Below are positions 7,893-17,126 of a DNA stretch of 64,000 nt, one piece after another. Position numbers and translations under genes: made by a program. The stretch spans positions 62,001 to 126,000 of the forward strand of contig USDX01000001.1 of assembly GCA_900553605.1 (NCBI GenBank), given 5' to 3'. Under the pieces are notes generated by a model. It made no database searches. It had not been told where the DNA came from and was given only the letters and a program-made list of their open reading frames with translations. This stretch comes from an uncultured Eggerthella sp. (lineage in GTDB: Bacteria; Actinomycetota; Coriobacteriia; Coriobacteriales; Eggerthellaceae). Numbering within the stretch: position 1 is the stretch's first letter; each line of letters opens with the position of its first letter.

Positions 7893-8022
7893 TGCGTGCT
7901 CCTTGCGTATGCTCGGCGGCCTTTCTGCCCGTTGGGCTATTCGGCTTCAGCGGAAGGACCGCGGCTCTCAGGGGGATGGCTGCCGAGTGATTACCTTTTC
8001 GCAAGCAATACTACGACATTGG

Positions 8023-9963
8023 TTACAGCTTACGCTGCTGGTACAGCCCATTGTCATAGAAACCGAGTTTTCGATAATAGCCACGCGTTCCCACGGCGCT
8101 GATAACGTTGATGCGTTGGTATCCCGCCTGTGCGGCAAGCTCGCAAGCGCGGTTTACCAGCTGGGTGCCCAGGCCGCGATGCTGGGCGTTGTTGATGCCA
8201 GCGTGCTGCAGCTTTTCCACGCGGCCATAAACGTGCACTTCGCGAATCATCGCTTCGCCCGCTTGGAGGGGGAAGGGAAGAGCGCAGGTTTGGTTGACCG
8301 TCTTGGATGTTGCCGCTTCGTATTCCTTTTCCAGCTGAGCTATCGCATTGGCGTGAGGGAGCGAAAGACGCAGGAAACCCGCGATTTTTCCCTGCGGCGT
8401 TACCCATTGAAGGAAGCGTTCGCTGGTGGCAGTGGTTTCGTACTCAACCACCTCAAGCGAAAGGTCTTCGGCGGCAACGTTGGCAAGGCTCACTTCGCGA
8501 TGTCGGATTTCAGCCGTGGCAAGACCCTCGGAATCGATTCGCTGCTCAACCAGCTGGCGCAGGTTCACCTTTTTATTGCCCGCTTTGATGTCAGGCGCTG
8601 ATATGTCTCGGATCATGCGGGAAATGCGCGTAAATGCGGGTGTTGCGCAGGTATCGGAGACCAACACATCCACCAAGCTGGGTTCGGAGTAGGGCTGCCA
8701 GGTGCGATCCTCGAAGCGTTCGCAGAGTCCGGTTCCCTCAACGAGGACGCATGGATAGAGCTTCACCTCATCGGGCTGGAACGCGGCATCGTTGCAAAGG
8801 CGCAGGTAGTCGGCTTTATCCGATTCCGGTGTGGCGCCCAGCAAATTCACCATGGCATGCACGTGGGTTTTGAAACCGAACAAGCGCAGCAGCTCGAATG
8901 CGCGTTGGATTTGCTGCGTGGAGGTATGGCGATCGTTGAGCGTACGCACGTTTTCGTCCAGGCTTTGAATGCCCATTTGGACTTTGGTGCAGCCCATGCG
9001 ACGCAGTGCGGCCAAGTGGGTGGGCGTTATGCGCTCGGGCCGTGTTTCTATCACCAAGCCTACTACGCGGTGCTGCCCGTCGACATTGGCATTGTGCTCG
9101 GCTTCGAGCTCTTCCCACGTTGCCTTTTGCCATTGGGATACCGACGCCCACGCAGCGTTTTCGCCGTAGAGACGGTCGAATGCCTGGTTGTACGTTGTTT
9201 CTCGGTTGTCGATACGATGCTGCTCTTCGGCAACGAATGCCTTAAGGAGTTCCGGGTCGCAAGAGATCCCTGCCGATTCGTAGGCATGCTTGCGCGCAGG
9301 GAGGTTCCCGATTGCCTGGGAGCCATCGTTCAATGCGCGGAACAGTTCACGGATGAACCAGATCTGGTAGCTTTCCGGGTAGTCACTCCAGGTGCCGCCC
9401 AAAACGATGAGTTCGACTTTGTCGGTGATGTGCCCCATTTCGGTGAGGGCTTTAAGGCGCGCGGCAACCTGCAGGTAGGGATCGAAGAAGGTGCGTTCGG
9501 CGCGTTGGCATGCAGGCTCGTCTGCCAAGTAGCTTTTGGGCATGCGCAAGTCGTTGGGGCAGTACAAGCAGTTGCTGGAGCACTTCCACGGCTTGGTGAG
9601 CACGGTGATGGTAGCAACGCCTGAAGCGGTGCGGCGGGGTTTCATCTGCAGAGTGCGGACAAGGCGGCGCTGCTGCTCATCGCTCAAGCCCCAACTGCTC
9701 CAACGCTCGGGCTGGTTCTTCTGCACATCAAGATAGAAGGCCATGAGTTGGCGCTTCGAGAGAGGGCGTGCCTTCGCCGGCTCCGAGGGTGCGGGTGGAT
9801 GGTTTTGTGTGTTCCCGCTGCCGTTCGGTTCATCGCAGTTGCCGAAGCGTCTCGTTTCAAGGATGCGCTTGTTGTGGCGGTTGATTATCTTTGTGAGTTC
9901 GCGCTCGTCAAGGCGCTCCTTTGCCTTGAGCGCGTCAAGTATGTCAAAAAGAGCTTGTTCCAT
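8023..9963 (-). CDS. elp3: Elp3-like radical SAM/GNAT tRNA uridine-34 modification enzyme
   Basis: 646 residues with two domains in Elp3 order. The radical SAM part carries the cluster motif CSSNCLYCPND (CxxxCxxC, around residue 127) and the strand VELIVLGGTWSDYP. The C-terminal acetyltransferase part (about residues 500-646) ends with the GNAT signature QHRGLGTQLVNRACELA and YYRKLGFYDNG. The enzyme attaches a carboxymethyl group to the wobble uridine of tRNAs using acetyl-CoA and SAM. Bacterial and archaeal Elp3 work without the other Elongator subunits, and none is nearby. Starts at ATG 9963. Confidence 0.93.
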   Translation of the reverse strand: MEQALFDILDALKAKERLDERELTKIINRHNKRILETRRFGNCDEPNGSGNTQNHPPAPSEPAKARPLSKRQLMAFYLDVQKNQPERWSSWGLSDEQQRRLVRTLQMKPRRTASGVATITVLTKPWKCSSNCLYCPNDLRMPKSYLADEPACQRAERTFFDPYLQVAARLKALTEMGHITDKVELIVLGGTWSDYPESYQIWFIRELFRALNDGSQAIGNLPARKHAYESAGISCDPELLKAFVAEEQHRIDNRETTYNQAFDRLYGENAAWASVSQWQKATWEELEAEHNANVDGQHRVVGLVIETRPERITPTHLAALRRMGCTKVQMGIQSLDENVRTLNDRHTSTQQIQRAFELLRLFGFKTHVHAMVNLLGATPESDKADYLRLCNDAAFQPDEVKLYPCVLVEGTGLCERFEDRTWQPYSEPSLVDVLVSDTCATPAFTRISRMIRDISAPDIKAGNKKVNLRQLVEQRIDSEGLATAEIRHREVSLANVAAEDLSLEVVEYETTATSERFLQWVTPQGKIAGFLRLSLPHANAIAQLEKEYEAATSKTVNQTCALPFPLQAGEAMIREVHVYGRVEKLQHAGINNAQHRGLGTQLVNRACELAAQAGYQRINVISAVGTRGYYRKLGFYDNGLYQQRKL

Positions 9964-10041
9964 GCGCCTGATTATAGGCGAAGGCGGAATCCGTCACAGC
10001 AGTGTGCGGGTGCGCCTTGGGGCAATGTGCCTCTTGGTGCC

Positions 10042-11091
10042 CTATGCGAACATCATGAACAGGTGGGCAAGAAGGAAGCCGATAAGGCCGCAGGCGGGGA
10101 AAGTAAGCACCCACGCAAGAACCATGTTGCGGGCAATTTCCCAGTTAACGCGTTTGAATGATTTGCTGGCACCGACGCCCATGATTGCCGAGGTGTTGCA
10201 GTGGCCGGTGGAAACGGGCATGCCAGTAAGACTGGCGAACAGCAGCGTGAAGGTGGTGGAGAAGTTAGCGGCTACGCCTTGGTACTTCTCGAGCTTGACC
10301 ATGTCCATGCCAACCGATTTGATGATGCGCTTGCCGCCCACGATGGTGCCAAGTGAAATGGCGAGCGAGCAGATGATCATGAGCCACATGGGGAACCCGT
10401 TGGAATCGGGGGTCGGGTTGCCGAAGGAAAGGGCAACGCCCAGCATGGCGATGGACATGAACTTCTGGCCGTCCTGAGCGCCATGTAAAAACGAGAGAGC
10501 CACAGCGCATACGTCTTGGATGCCGGTAAAAGCATGGTTTGCTGCTTGGCGGTTTACATGCGTGCAGGCCTTTTCGATGACCTTGACGAACAGCCAACCA
10601 AGAAAGAAGCCCGCTACCAGCGAAAATACCATGCCATAAATAACCTTGGCCCATTCTGCGGGAACCACGCCTGCAAGGCCGTTCAGGGCAATAGCGCCGC
10701 CCGTTACGCCAGCGATAAGGCTGTGCGATTTCGAGCAGGGAATGCCGAAGAACCAACAGAAGATACCCCATAAAATGGCGCCAATCATGGCCGCCATCAG
10801 AGCATAGAGGGCCGCATCGGTATTGCCTGAGAAGTCGACCATCCCGAACATCGTTTTAGCTACGGCGGTTGAAATGTAGGTCATTCCTACAAGGCCCACG
10901 AAATTGAATACCGCTGCCAGCCCGATGGCAACGCTGGGCTTTAAGCAACGAGTGGAAACAACGGTGGCAATAGCGTTTGGCGCATCAGTAGCGCCCGATA
11001 CGGCGGTAACGCCGATTACTAGAATCAAAATGACGAAGAGGCTGGGTTGAGCCATGGCCTGAGAGATGAAATCAACAAAAGAAAGCGCCAT
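10042..11091 (-). CDS. pit: Inorganic phosphate transporter, Pit family
   Basis: 349 residues, about ten membrane helices. It has the duplicated PiT signature: GATDAPNAIATVVSTR near the N-terminus and the matching C-terminal half with GQKFMSIAML and MPVSTGHCNTSAIMG. GIPCSKSHSLI is the first-half copy of the Ser-rich re-entrant motif. It imports phosphate as a metal-phosphate complex driven by protons. The start has an AAGGA box 5-6 bases upstream. No PhoU-like regulator is adjacent, unlike many pit operons. Confidence 0.93.
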   Translation of the reverse strand: MALSFVDFISQAMAQPSLFVILILVIGVTAVSGATDAPNAIATVVSTRCLKPSVAIGLAAVFNFVGLVGMTYISTAVAKTMFGMVDFSGNTDAALYALMAAMIGAILWGIFCWFFGIPCSKSHSLIAGVTGGAIALNGLAGVVPAEWAKVIYGMVFSLVAGFFLGWLFVKVIEKACTHVNRQAANHAFTGIQDVCAVALSFLHGAQDGQKFMSIAMLGVALSFGNPTPDSNGFPMWLMIICSLAISLGTIVGGKRIIKSVGMDMVKLEKYQGVAANFSTTFTLLFASLTGMPVSTGHCNTSAIMGVGASKSFKRVNWEIARNMVLAWVLTFPACGLIGFLLAHLFMMFA

Positions 11092-12027
11092 TACGTTCCT
11101 TATATTTCCTTGTATGATCGCAATTCAACATTGTATTTTTGTAACAGTCGGAGGTCGTATTTGACCAATTGTTAACAATGCTACCCCACGTGCGCCCTTC
11201 AAACGATTGCAAACTGGACGCTTTCAATAATTTCCTGCTATTTGGCTTATTTTGCCCATCGTTTCTCTTCAGATGTTGCATTTTTCAGTCGAGCTAGCGC
11301 GGGATTTTTGCCAAGGGTGAGGACATGAGTGCTTGCATGGTCGATGCCCTGTGGTTCCGTGCTGCTGCTCGGCCTGATTGGCATTGAAGACACACGCGTC
11401 TTTCGCAAGAACTGCTCCGTTACGACGATCCGTTTCGCAAAAACAAAAATTCCGACTTCTGTGCAACTTTTTTGCGATTGCGGACTCCTTTCCGTCCCCC
11501 GCGAGGCGGAAATGGGCCGCTGTGCGTCCGATTTGCCGCTTTTCCGGGCTTCAATCCACGTTTTGACGCTCCGCGACAATCCGCAATCGCAAAAAAGTTG
11601 CAATTTCGGGCGTATTTCTGTTTTTGGGCACCCGGATCGGCCCCATGCTGGTGTCGCGGGCGGAGGGAAGGCCTGGATGACGTGATGCCGCGGATGGAGC
11701 GCACCCGGCGCGGCTCCGTGGGTGGCTGAATCACTCTGCGAGGCGGCACCTAGGACGGCGCTACGGGATGGCGTAAGAAGTGTTGCCGTTGCCTGCGTCC
11801 TCCCATGAGGGCAGGCTCATTTGCTGGGTGGAATATTGGCGCTTTGCCCGCTTTGTCTCGATATTATTCGCTTGCCGCATCTGCGGGCGCTCTTGCCCTC
11901 ATCCCATCGCCGCACCAGCTGTACTGCGGTATCATGATAAGAACTGTTTCAAAAGAGCTTTGAAGTGCATTTTGCGTTCAAAACAAGCAGGAAAAGGCAC
12001 CCAGCATAATAAAGAAGGGTAGGATTC
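11092..12027. other. 936-bp non-coding region with a palindromic repeat element
   Basis: No gene is convincing here; short frames on both strands lack binding sites and overlap the repeat. It contains the 190-bp palindromic element (11437-11627) and GC-rich sequence. The right end carries the leader of purL, with an AAGAAGGGTAGG box just before its ATG. Confidence 0.6.
11437..11627. repeat. Palindromic intergenic repeat element, copy 1
   Basis: Outer arms are A-rich/T-rich (caaaaacaaaaatt on the left, a diverged complement on the right). Inner arms are a perfect 23-bp inverted repeat (11462-11484 with 11580-11602) with core tgcaacttttttgcgatt. The 95-bp centre is GC-rich with further partial dyads. 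The same outer and inner arms recur at 58228-58413, so this is a dispersed family. It does not encode a protein I can support. Confidence 0.85.
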
Positions 12028-15000
12028 ATGGTTTCTCGCATTTATGTTGAGAAAAAGCCCGGTTTCGATGTCGAGGCGGGGCAGCTCTTGCACGAGCTGC
12101 AGACGATCTTGGGCGTGAAGGCGCTTACGGGTCTGCGCCTTGTTAATCGCTACGATGTCGAGGGCATTTCCGATGAGCTGTTCAAGCAGTGCATCCCCGT
12201 GGTATTCAGCGAACCTCAGGTAGATACGTCTTGCGAAAGCTGCCCCGAGGTTGAGGCTGCCCTGAAAGGCGAAAGCCCTGCGGGCCAGACGGTTTTCGCC
12301 ATCGAGTTCCTTCCCGGTCAGTTCGACCAGCGCGCTGATTCCGCAAGCGAATGCATCCAGCTCATCAGCCAGGGTGAACGCCCTGCAGTTCGCAGCGCCA
12401 AAGTGTATGTGCTGGAGGGCGAGCTTTCCGAGGCGGATGTTGCCGCTATCAAGCATTACGTTATCAACCCAGTCGAAGCTCGTGAAGCTGCGCTCGAGGC
12501 GCGCGAAACGCTCGAGATGCAGGTGCCCGAACCCGAGCCGGTAGAGGTTATCGAGGGCTTCACCGAGCTCGACAACGCGGGCCTTGCCCAGTTCCGTGAA
12601 GAGCGCGGCCTTGCCATGGACCAGGCGGATATCGAATTCTTCCAGGCTCACTTCAAGGAAATTGGACGCAACCCCACTATCACCGAGGTTCGCGTTGTCG
12701 ATACGTACTGGTCCGATCATTGTCGTCACACCACGTTCGGCACTGAGCTTACCGACGTTAAGATCGACGACGAGACGGTGCAGCTTGCATTCCAGAAGTA
12801 TCTTGCTATGCGCTCCGAGCTGGGTCGCGAGCATAAGCCGGTATGCCTGATGGATATGGGCACCATTGGTGCCAAGTACCTGCGTGCGCATGGCGGCCTT
12901 CAGGGGCTCGACGAGTCCGACGAGGTTAACGCTTGCACGGTAAAGTGCAAGGTCGATGTCGACGGCGAAGAGCAGGATTGGCTGTTCTTGTTCAAGAACG
13001 AAACCCACAACCATCCCACGGAAATCGAGCCCTTCGGCGGCGCAGCAACGTGCGTGGGGGGCGCTATCCGCGACCCTCTTTCGGGCCGCAGCTATGTATA
13101 TCAGGCAATGCGCGTAACCGGCGCAGGCGATCCGACCGTTCCCGTTTCCGAGACGCTCGAGGGCAAGCTTCCCCAGCGTAAGTTGGTTACCACCGCTGCT
13201 GCCGGTTATTCTTCTTACGGCAACCAGATCGGTCTTGCTACCGGTCAGGTTCACGAGCTGTACCATCCGGGCTATGTCGCCAAGCGCATGGAAGTGGGCG
13301 CGGTAGTGGGTGCAACGCCTGCTGACCATGTTCGTCGCGAAGAGCCCGCTCCAGGCGACAAGATTGTTCTGCTGGGCGGTCGCACTGGTCGCGACGGCAT
13401 CGGCGGTGCAACCGGTTCCTCCAAAACCCAGAACGTTGAAAGCGTGGAAAAGTCCGGTGCGGAAGTGCAGAAGGGCAACGCTCCGGTAGAACGCAAGATT
13501 CAGCGTTTGTTCCGTCGCGGCGAGGCATGCCGTCTTATCAAGCGATGCAACGACTTCGGCGCCGGCGGCGTTTCTGTTTCCATTGGCGAGCTGTGCGATG
13601 GTCTGCTCATCGACCTGAATGCTGTTCCTAAGAAGTACGAAGGCCTGGACGGCACCGAGCTTGCAATCTCCGAAAGCCAGGAGCGTATGTCGTGCGCTCT
13701 TGCTGCGGAAGATGTCGAAGAATTCATCGGCTATGCCCATGAGGAAAACCTCGAGGCAACGGTTGTCGCTACGGTAACCGAAGAAAAGCGCCTGCGCATG
13801 GAATGGAACGGCGAGGCTATCGTTGACATCAGCCGTGCTTTCCTCGACACCAACGGTGCTCCGAAGTATCAGGATGTTCACGTTCAGGCGGGCGAGTCCT
13901 ATGCTCCCGCATGGGAAGGTTCCACGCTTGAAGAGCGCATGACTTCGCTGGTTACCGACCAGAACATCTGCTCGGGCAAGGGCTTGGGCGAACGCTTCGA
14001 CTCCACTATCGGTGCGGCTACCGTGCTCATGCCCTTCGGCGGCAAGCGTCAGCTCACGCCTTCGCAGGCTATGGTTGCCAAGTTCCCCGTCGATGGCGAA
14101 ACCACCACGGCAAGCGCTATGGCATGGGGCTTCAATCCGTATCTTTCCGAGAATAACCAGTTCAAGGGTGCCTACCTTGCTGTTGTGGAAAGCGTAGCGC
14201 GTCTGGTTGCCACGGGCTTCACTCGCGAATCGGCTTATCTTTCCTTGCAGGAGTACTTCGAGCGCCTGCGTGACATCCCCGAGCGTTGGGGCGAGCCCAC
14301 TGCTTCTGTTCTGGGCGCTTTGATGGCTCAGGTTGATTTGGGCATTGGTGCTATCGGTGGCAAAGACTCCATGTCGGGCAGCTTCGAAGAGGGCGATACC
14401 GAAATCCACGTGCCTCCTACGCTCATCAGCTTTGCGGTTTCCACCGGCTCTATCGACCGCGTGGTTTCCCCTGAGTTCAAGCGTGTCGGGTCGCGCATCA
14501 TCAGCATCGCGCCTGCGTTCTACGATATGGAATCCCTGGTTCCCGAAGCGGACGGCATGAATGCCGCATTCAGCCTGGTTGAAACGCTTATCGGCGAAGG
14601 CAAGGTCGCCGCTGCGGCAACCTTGGGTTACGGCTGCGCTGCCGAGGCTCTGTTCAAGATGAGCGTTGGCAATGGCGTAGGTGTAAAGCTTTCCGATGAA
14701 GTTGGGGCGGACGACCTGTTCAGCCTGGCTTATGGCAGCTTCATCGTCGAGCTCGCCGAGGATGCTGAGATTCCTGCCAATACCGACCTGGTAACCGTTT
14801 CCGAGCTTGGTTGCACCACCGAAGCCTACGAGTTTGCGGCATGCGGCGAAGTCATTAGCATGGCGAAGCTGCAAGAAGCTTGGGAAGGCGGCATCGAATC
14901 CGTATTCCCGTATCGCGGTGAAGGCGAAAAGGTCGAGCAGATCAGCTGGTCGGAAAAGCTTCCTCTGGTTTGCGGCGAATCGTTCGCGAAGCCACGCGTA

Positions 15001-15786
15001 ATCATCCCAGTATTCCCTGGCACCAACTGCGAATACGATACCGCCCACGCCTTCAAGCGCGCTGGTGCTGAACCTGAGATTTTGGTGATCAACAACCTTA
15101 CGCCTGCGGCGGTTGCCGAAAGCACCGATGCGTTGGTGAAGGCTATTAACAACAGCCAGATCGTCATGCTTCCCGGTGGCTTCTCCGGCGGCGACGAGCC
15201 CGATGGTTCCGCGAAGTTCATCACTGCCTTCTTCCGCGCGCCTGCCGTTACCGAAGCGGTACGCGAGCTGCTCCAGAAGCGCGATGGCCTGATGCTGGGT
15301 ATCTGCAATGGTTTCCAGGCGCTCATCAAGCTGGGTCTGGTTCCCTATGGCGATATTGTTCCTGCAACGTCTGAGGCGCCTACGCTTACGTTCAATACCA
15401 TCGGCCGCCATCAGAGTGGCTTGGTTCGTACGCGCATCGCCTCGAGCCTTTCTCCTTGGCTTTCTCGCTGCAACGTGGGCGATATCCACACGGTTGCCAT
15501 CAGCCATGGCGAGGGTCGTTTCGTGGCAAGCCCCGAAACGGTTGCTCAGCTTGCTGCGGCGGGTCAGATTGCTACGCAGTACGTTGATGAGGCGGGCAAT
15601 CCTTCGATGGATCTTTCGGTTAACCCCAATGGCTCCATTCTGGCAATCGAAGGCATCACCAGCCCCGATGGTCGCGTTCTGGGCAAGATGGGCCATACTG
15701 AGCGTTCCGGCAACGGCCTGTACAAGAACGTTCCTGGCAATTTGTACCAGCCTCTGTTCGAAGGTGGCGTTGAGTACTTCAAGTAA
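12028..15786 (+). CDS. purL: Phosphoribosylformylglycinamidine synthase, single-chain form
   Basis: 1252 residues. It makes FGAM from FGAR, glutamine and ATP in purine synthesis. Visible landmarks: VDTYWSDHCRHTTFG (about residue 227) and ETHNHPTEIEPFGGAATC in the first ATP-grasp-like half, GKDSMSG in the second half, and a C-terminal class I glutaminase from about residue 988 with FPGTNCEYDTA, GGFSGGDE, nucleophile Cys about 1093 in GICNGFQ, and SHGEGRF. It matches the clostridial-type single-chain subfamily rather than the split PurL/PurQ/PurS system. It stands alone without other pur genes, with a clear binding site (AGGGTAGG) and a terminator at 15825-15863. A 1254-codon antisense frame over it is a codon-bias shadow. 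Confidence 0.97.
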   Translation: MVSRIYVEKKPGFDVEAGQLLHELQTILGVKALTGLRLVNRYDVEGISDELFKQCIPVVFSEPQVDTSCESCPEVEAALKGESPAGQTVFAIEFLPGQFDQRADSASECIQLISQGERPAVRSAKVYVLEGELSEADVAAIKHYVINPVEAREAALEARETLEMQVPEPEPVEVIEGFTELDNAGLAQFREERGLAMDQADIEFFQAHFKEIGRNPTITEVRVVDTYWSDHCRHTTFGTELTDVKIDDETVQLAFQKYLAMRSELGREHKPVCLMDMGTIGAKYLRAHGGLQGLDESDEVNACTVKCKVDVDGEEQDWLFLFKNETHNHPTEIEPFGGAATCVGGAIRDPLSGRSYVYQAMRVTGAGDPTVPVSETLEGKLPQRKLVTTAAAGYSSYGNQIGLATGQVHELYHPGYVAKRMEVGAVVGATPADHVRREEPAPGDKIVLLGGRTGRDGIGGATGSSKTQNVESVEKSGAEVQKGNAPVERKIQRLFRRGEACRLIKRCNDFGAGGVSVSIGELCDGLLIDLNAVPKKYEGLDGTELAISESQERMSCALAAEDVEEFIGYAHEENLEATVVATVTEEKRLRMEWNGEAIVDISRAFLDTNGAPKYQDVHVQAGESYAPAWEGSTLEERMTSLVTDQNICSGKGLGERFDSTIGAATVLMPFGGKRQLTPSQAMVAKFPVDGETTTASAMAWGFNPYLSENNQFKGAYLAVVESVARLVATGFTRESAYLSLQEYFERLRDIPERWGEPTASVLGALMAQVDLGIGAIGGKDSMSGSFEEGDTEIHVPPTLISFAVSTGSIDRVVSPEFKRVGSRIISIAPAFYDMESLVPEADGMNAAFSLVETLIGEGKVAAAATLGYGCAAEALFKMSVGNGVGVKLSDEVGADDLFSLAYGSFIVELAEDAEIPANTDLVTVSELGCTTEAYEFAACGEVISMAKLQEAWEGGIESVFPYRGEGEKVEQISWSEKLPLVCGESFAKPRVIIPVFPGTNCEYDTAHAFKRAGAEPEILVINNLTPAAVAESTDALVKAINNSQIVMLPGGFSGGDEPDGSAKFITAFFRAPAVTEAVRELLQKRDGLMLGICNGFQALIKLGLVPYGDIVPATSEAPTLTFNTIGRHQSGLVRTRIASSLSPWLSRCNVGDIHTVAISHGEGRFVASPETVAQLAAAGQIATQYVDEAGNPSMDLSVNPNGSILAIEGITSPDGRVLGKMGHTERSGNGLYKNVPGNLYQPLFEGGVEYFK

Positions 15787-15824
15787 GGCTAAGTTGGGAT
15801 AACGGAGTATTCGCTATTCCCTCA

Positions 15825-15863
15825 AAGAAAAGGCTGGCATCCGATGGATGTCAGCCTTTTCTT
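15825..15863. terminator. Bidirectional terminator between purL and the MetE-like gene
   Basis: 18-bp arms (15825-15842, 15846-15863) with one G/T mismatch and a 3-base loop. A-rich on the left and T-rich on the right, so it can end transcripts from both convergent genes. Confidence 0.85.
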
Positions 15864-15886
15864 ATTGCTGCATTGTGAGAAAGCAG

Positions 15887-17020
15887 TTAGCCCCAAACCT
15901 CTTTGGCGATTTCCTGCACCAGGGCGATTTTTGCCCACTGTTCATCTTCGGTGAGCTTGTTGCCGATTTCGCAGCTGGCAAAGCCGCACTGAGGGGAAAG
16001 GCACAGATGATCAAGGGGAACGTACTTTGATGCCTCTGCGATTCGGGCCTTTATCGTTTCCTTGTCTTCAAGGCCTGGCTGCTTGGAGGTGATCAGGCCG
16101 AGTACCACATATTTGCCGTCGGCAATGTGCGCTAAAGGCTCGAATCCGCCAGCGCGTGGCGTATCGAATTCCAGGTAGAAAGCGTGCGCATCTTCATTGG
16201 CGAACAGATACGGTGCGATAGGATCGTAGCCGCCTTCGAAAGCGTAGGTGGAATGATAGTTGCCGCGGCATACATGGGTGTTGATTACCAGATCGTCGGG
16301 CTGGCCTTCGATAGCTGCATTGTTCAGGCTCACGCCAAGCTCGCATATCTTCTGGATGTCAACGGGCTTCAGACCGGTTTTTGCTGTGAAATTCTTGTCG
16401 CAGTAGATACCCCAAGTACAGTCATCGAACTGGATGTTACGGCATCCTGCTTCGTATAAATCAGCGATTACCTGGCGATATGCGGCAGCAATAGCATCGG
16501 TAAGTGCTTCATCGGTGGGGTAGGCGGCACGCAGGCTTTCAATTTGCCCATCGCACCTATCAAGCGTAACTTCTGCAAACGTTTGAATGGGAGCGGGCAT
16601 AGTCTGGCGGGCAACGTGGTTTTCATCGGAGAGGGCGTGAACGAACTTGAAATGCTCAACGAAGGGATGGTTTTCCCCGGTAATGGGGCCGGTAACCACT
16701 GCTGTGTCGGCTGTGGTCTCTTCATCATGGAACTGGTAGCCCTCGCGACTGGTGCGGCGCTCGATGCCGTGGAAGCCCCACATGAAATCGAGGTGCCAGT
16801 AGCTACGGCGGAATTCGCCGTCGGTGATCACCTTCAATCCGGCAGCTTTTTGCTTTGCCACCAAATCACGGATGGCAATGTCTTCGACGGTTTTGAGCTG
16901 AGCGGCGTCGATGGTGCCTGCCTCGAAATCGGCACGTGCTTGTTTCAGCACGTCGGGACGTAGAAAGCTGCCTACGATATCGCAGCGAAACGGCGCGTTA
17001 TCTCCAAAATTGCTAGCCAT
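15887..17020 (-). CDS. MetE-like cobalamin-independent methyltransferase (YxjG/YxjH type)
   Basis: 377 residues, matching the single-domain YxjG/YxjH proteins that correspond to the catalytic C-terminal half of MetE. The N-terminus shows DIVGSFLRP and the VITDGEFRRSYWHLDFMWG segment. The C-terminal half shows CRNIQFDDCTWG, NTHVCRGNYHS and LSPQCGFAS, which carry the His/Cys zinc ligands and the final Cys of this family. It probably transfers a methyl group to homocysteine or a related thiol; the methyl donor of these short forms is not settled. A GAGGA box precedes the ATG. A LysR gene lies just upstream on the same strand. Confidence 0.88.
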   Translation of the reverse strand: MASNFGDNAPFRCDIVGSFLRPDVLKQARADFEAGTIDAAQLKTVEDIAIRDLVAKQKAAGLKVITDGEFRRSYWHLDFMWGFHGIERRTSREGYQFHDEETTADTAVVTGPITGENHPFVEHFKFVHALSDENHVARQTMPAPIQTFAEVTLDRCDGQIESLRAAYPTDEALTDAIAAAYRQVIADLYEAGCRNIQFDDCTWGIYCDKNFTAKTGLKPVDIQKICELGVSLNNAAIEGQPDDLVINTHVCRGNYHSTYAFEGGYDPIAPYLFANEDAHAFYLEFDTPRAGGFEPLAHIADGKYVVLGLITSKQPGLEDKETIKARIAEASKYVPLDHLCLSPQCGFASCEIGNKLTEDEQWAKIALVQEIAKEVWG

Positions 17021-17126
17021 GCGGATTCCTCTGTTCGATTAGTTCGATATTGCGGAACATAGTATGGCGGGAATGCTTGCGATTGAGAAATACCTGTTAT
17101 ATCGCTTTGGCAATAGGCATTTCCTA

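Noticed and set aside
11329..11749. Protein genes over the palindromic element
   Set aside because: Frames on both strands translate the inverted-repeat arms (NFFAI / IAKKLQF mirror peptides). This mirror symmetry is explained by the DNA palindrome, not by coding.
11932..15696. 1254-codon open frame antisense to purL
   Set aside because: The plus strand encodes a full PurL with all motifs, binding site and terminator. The antisense frame has no family motifs and results from strong codon bias in a highly expressed gene.
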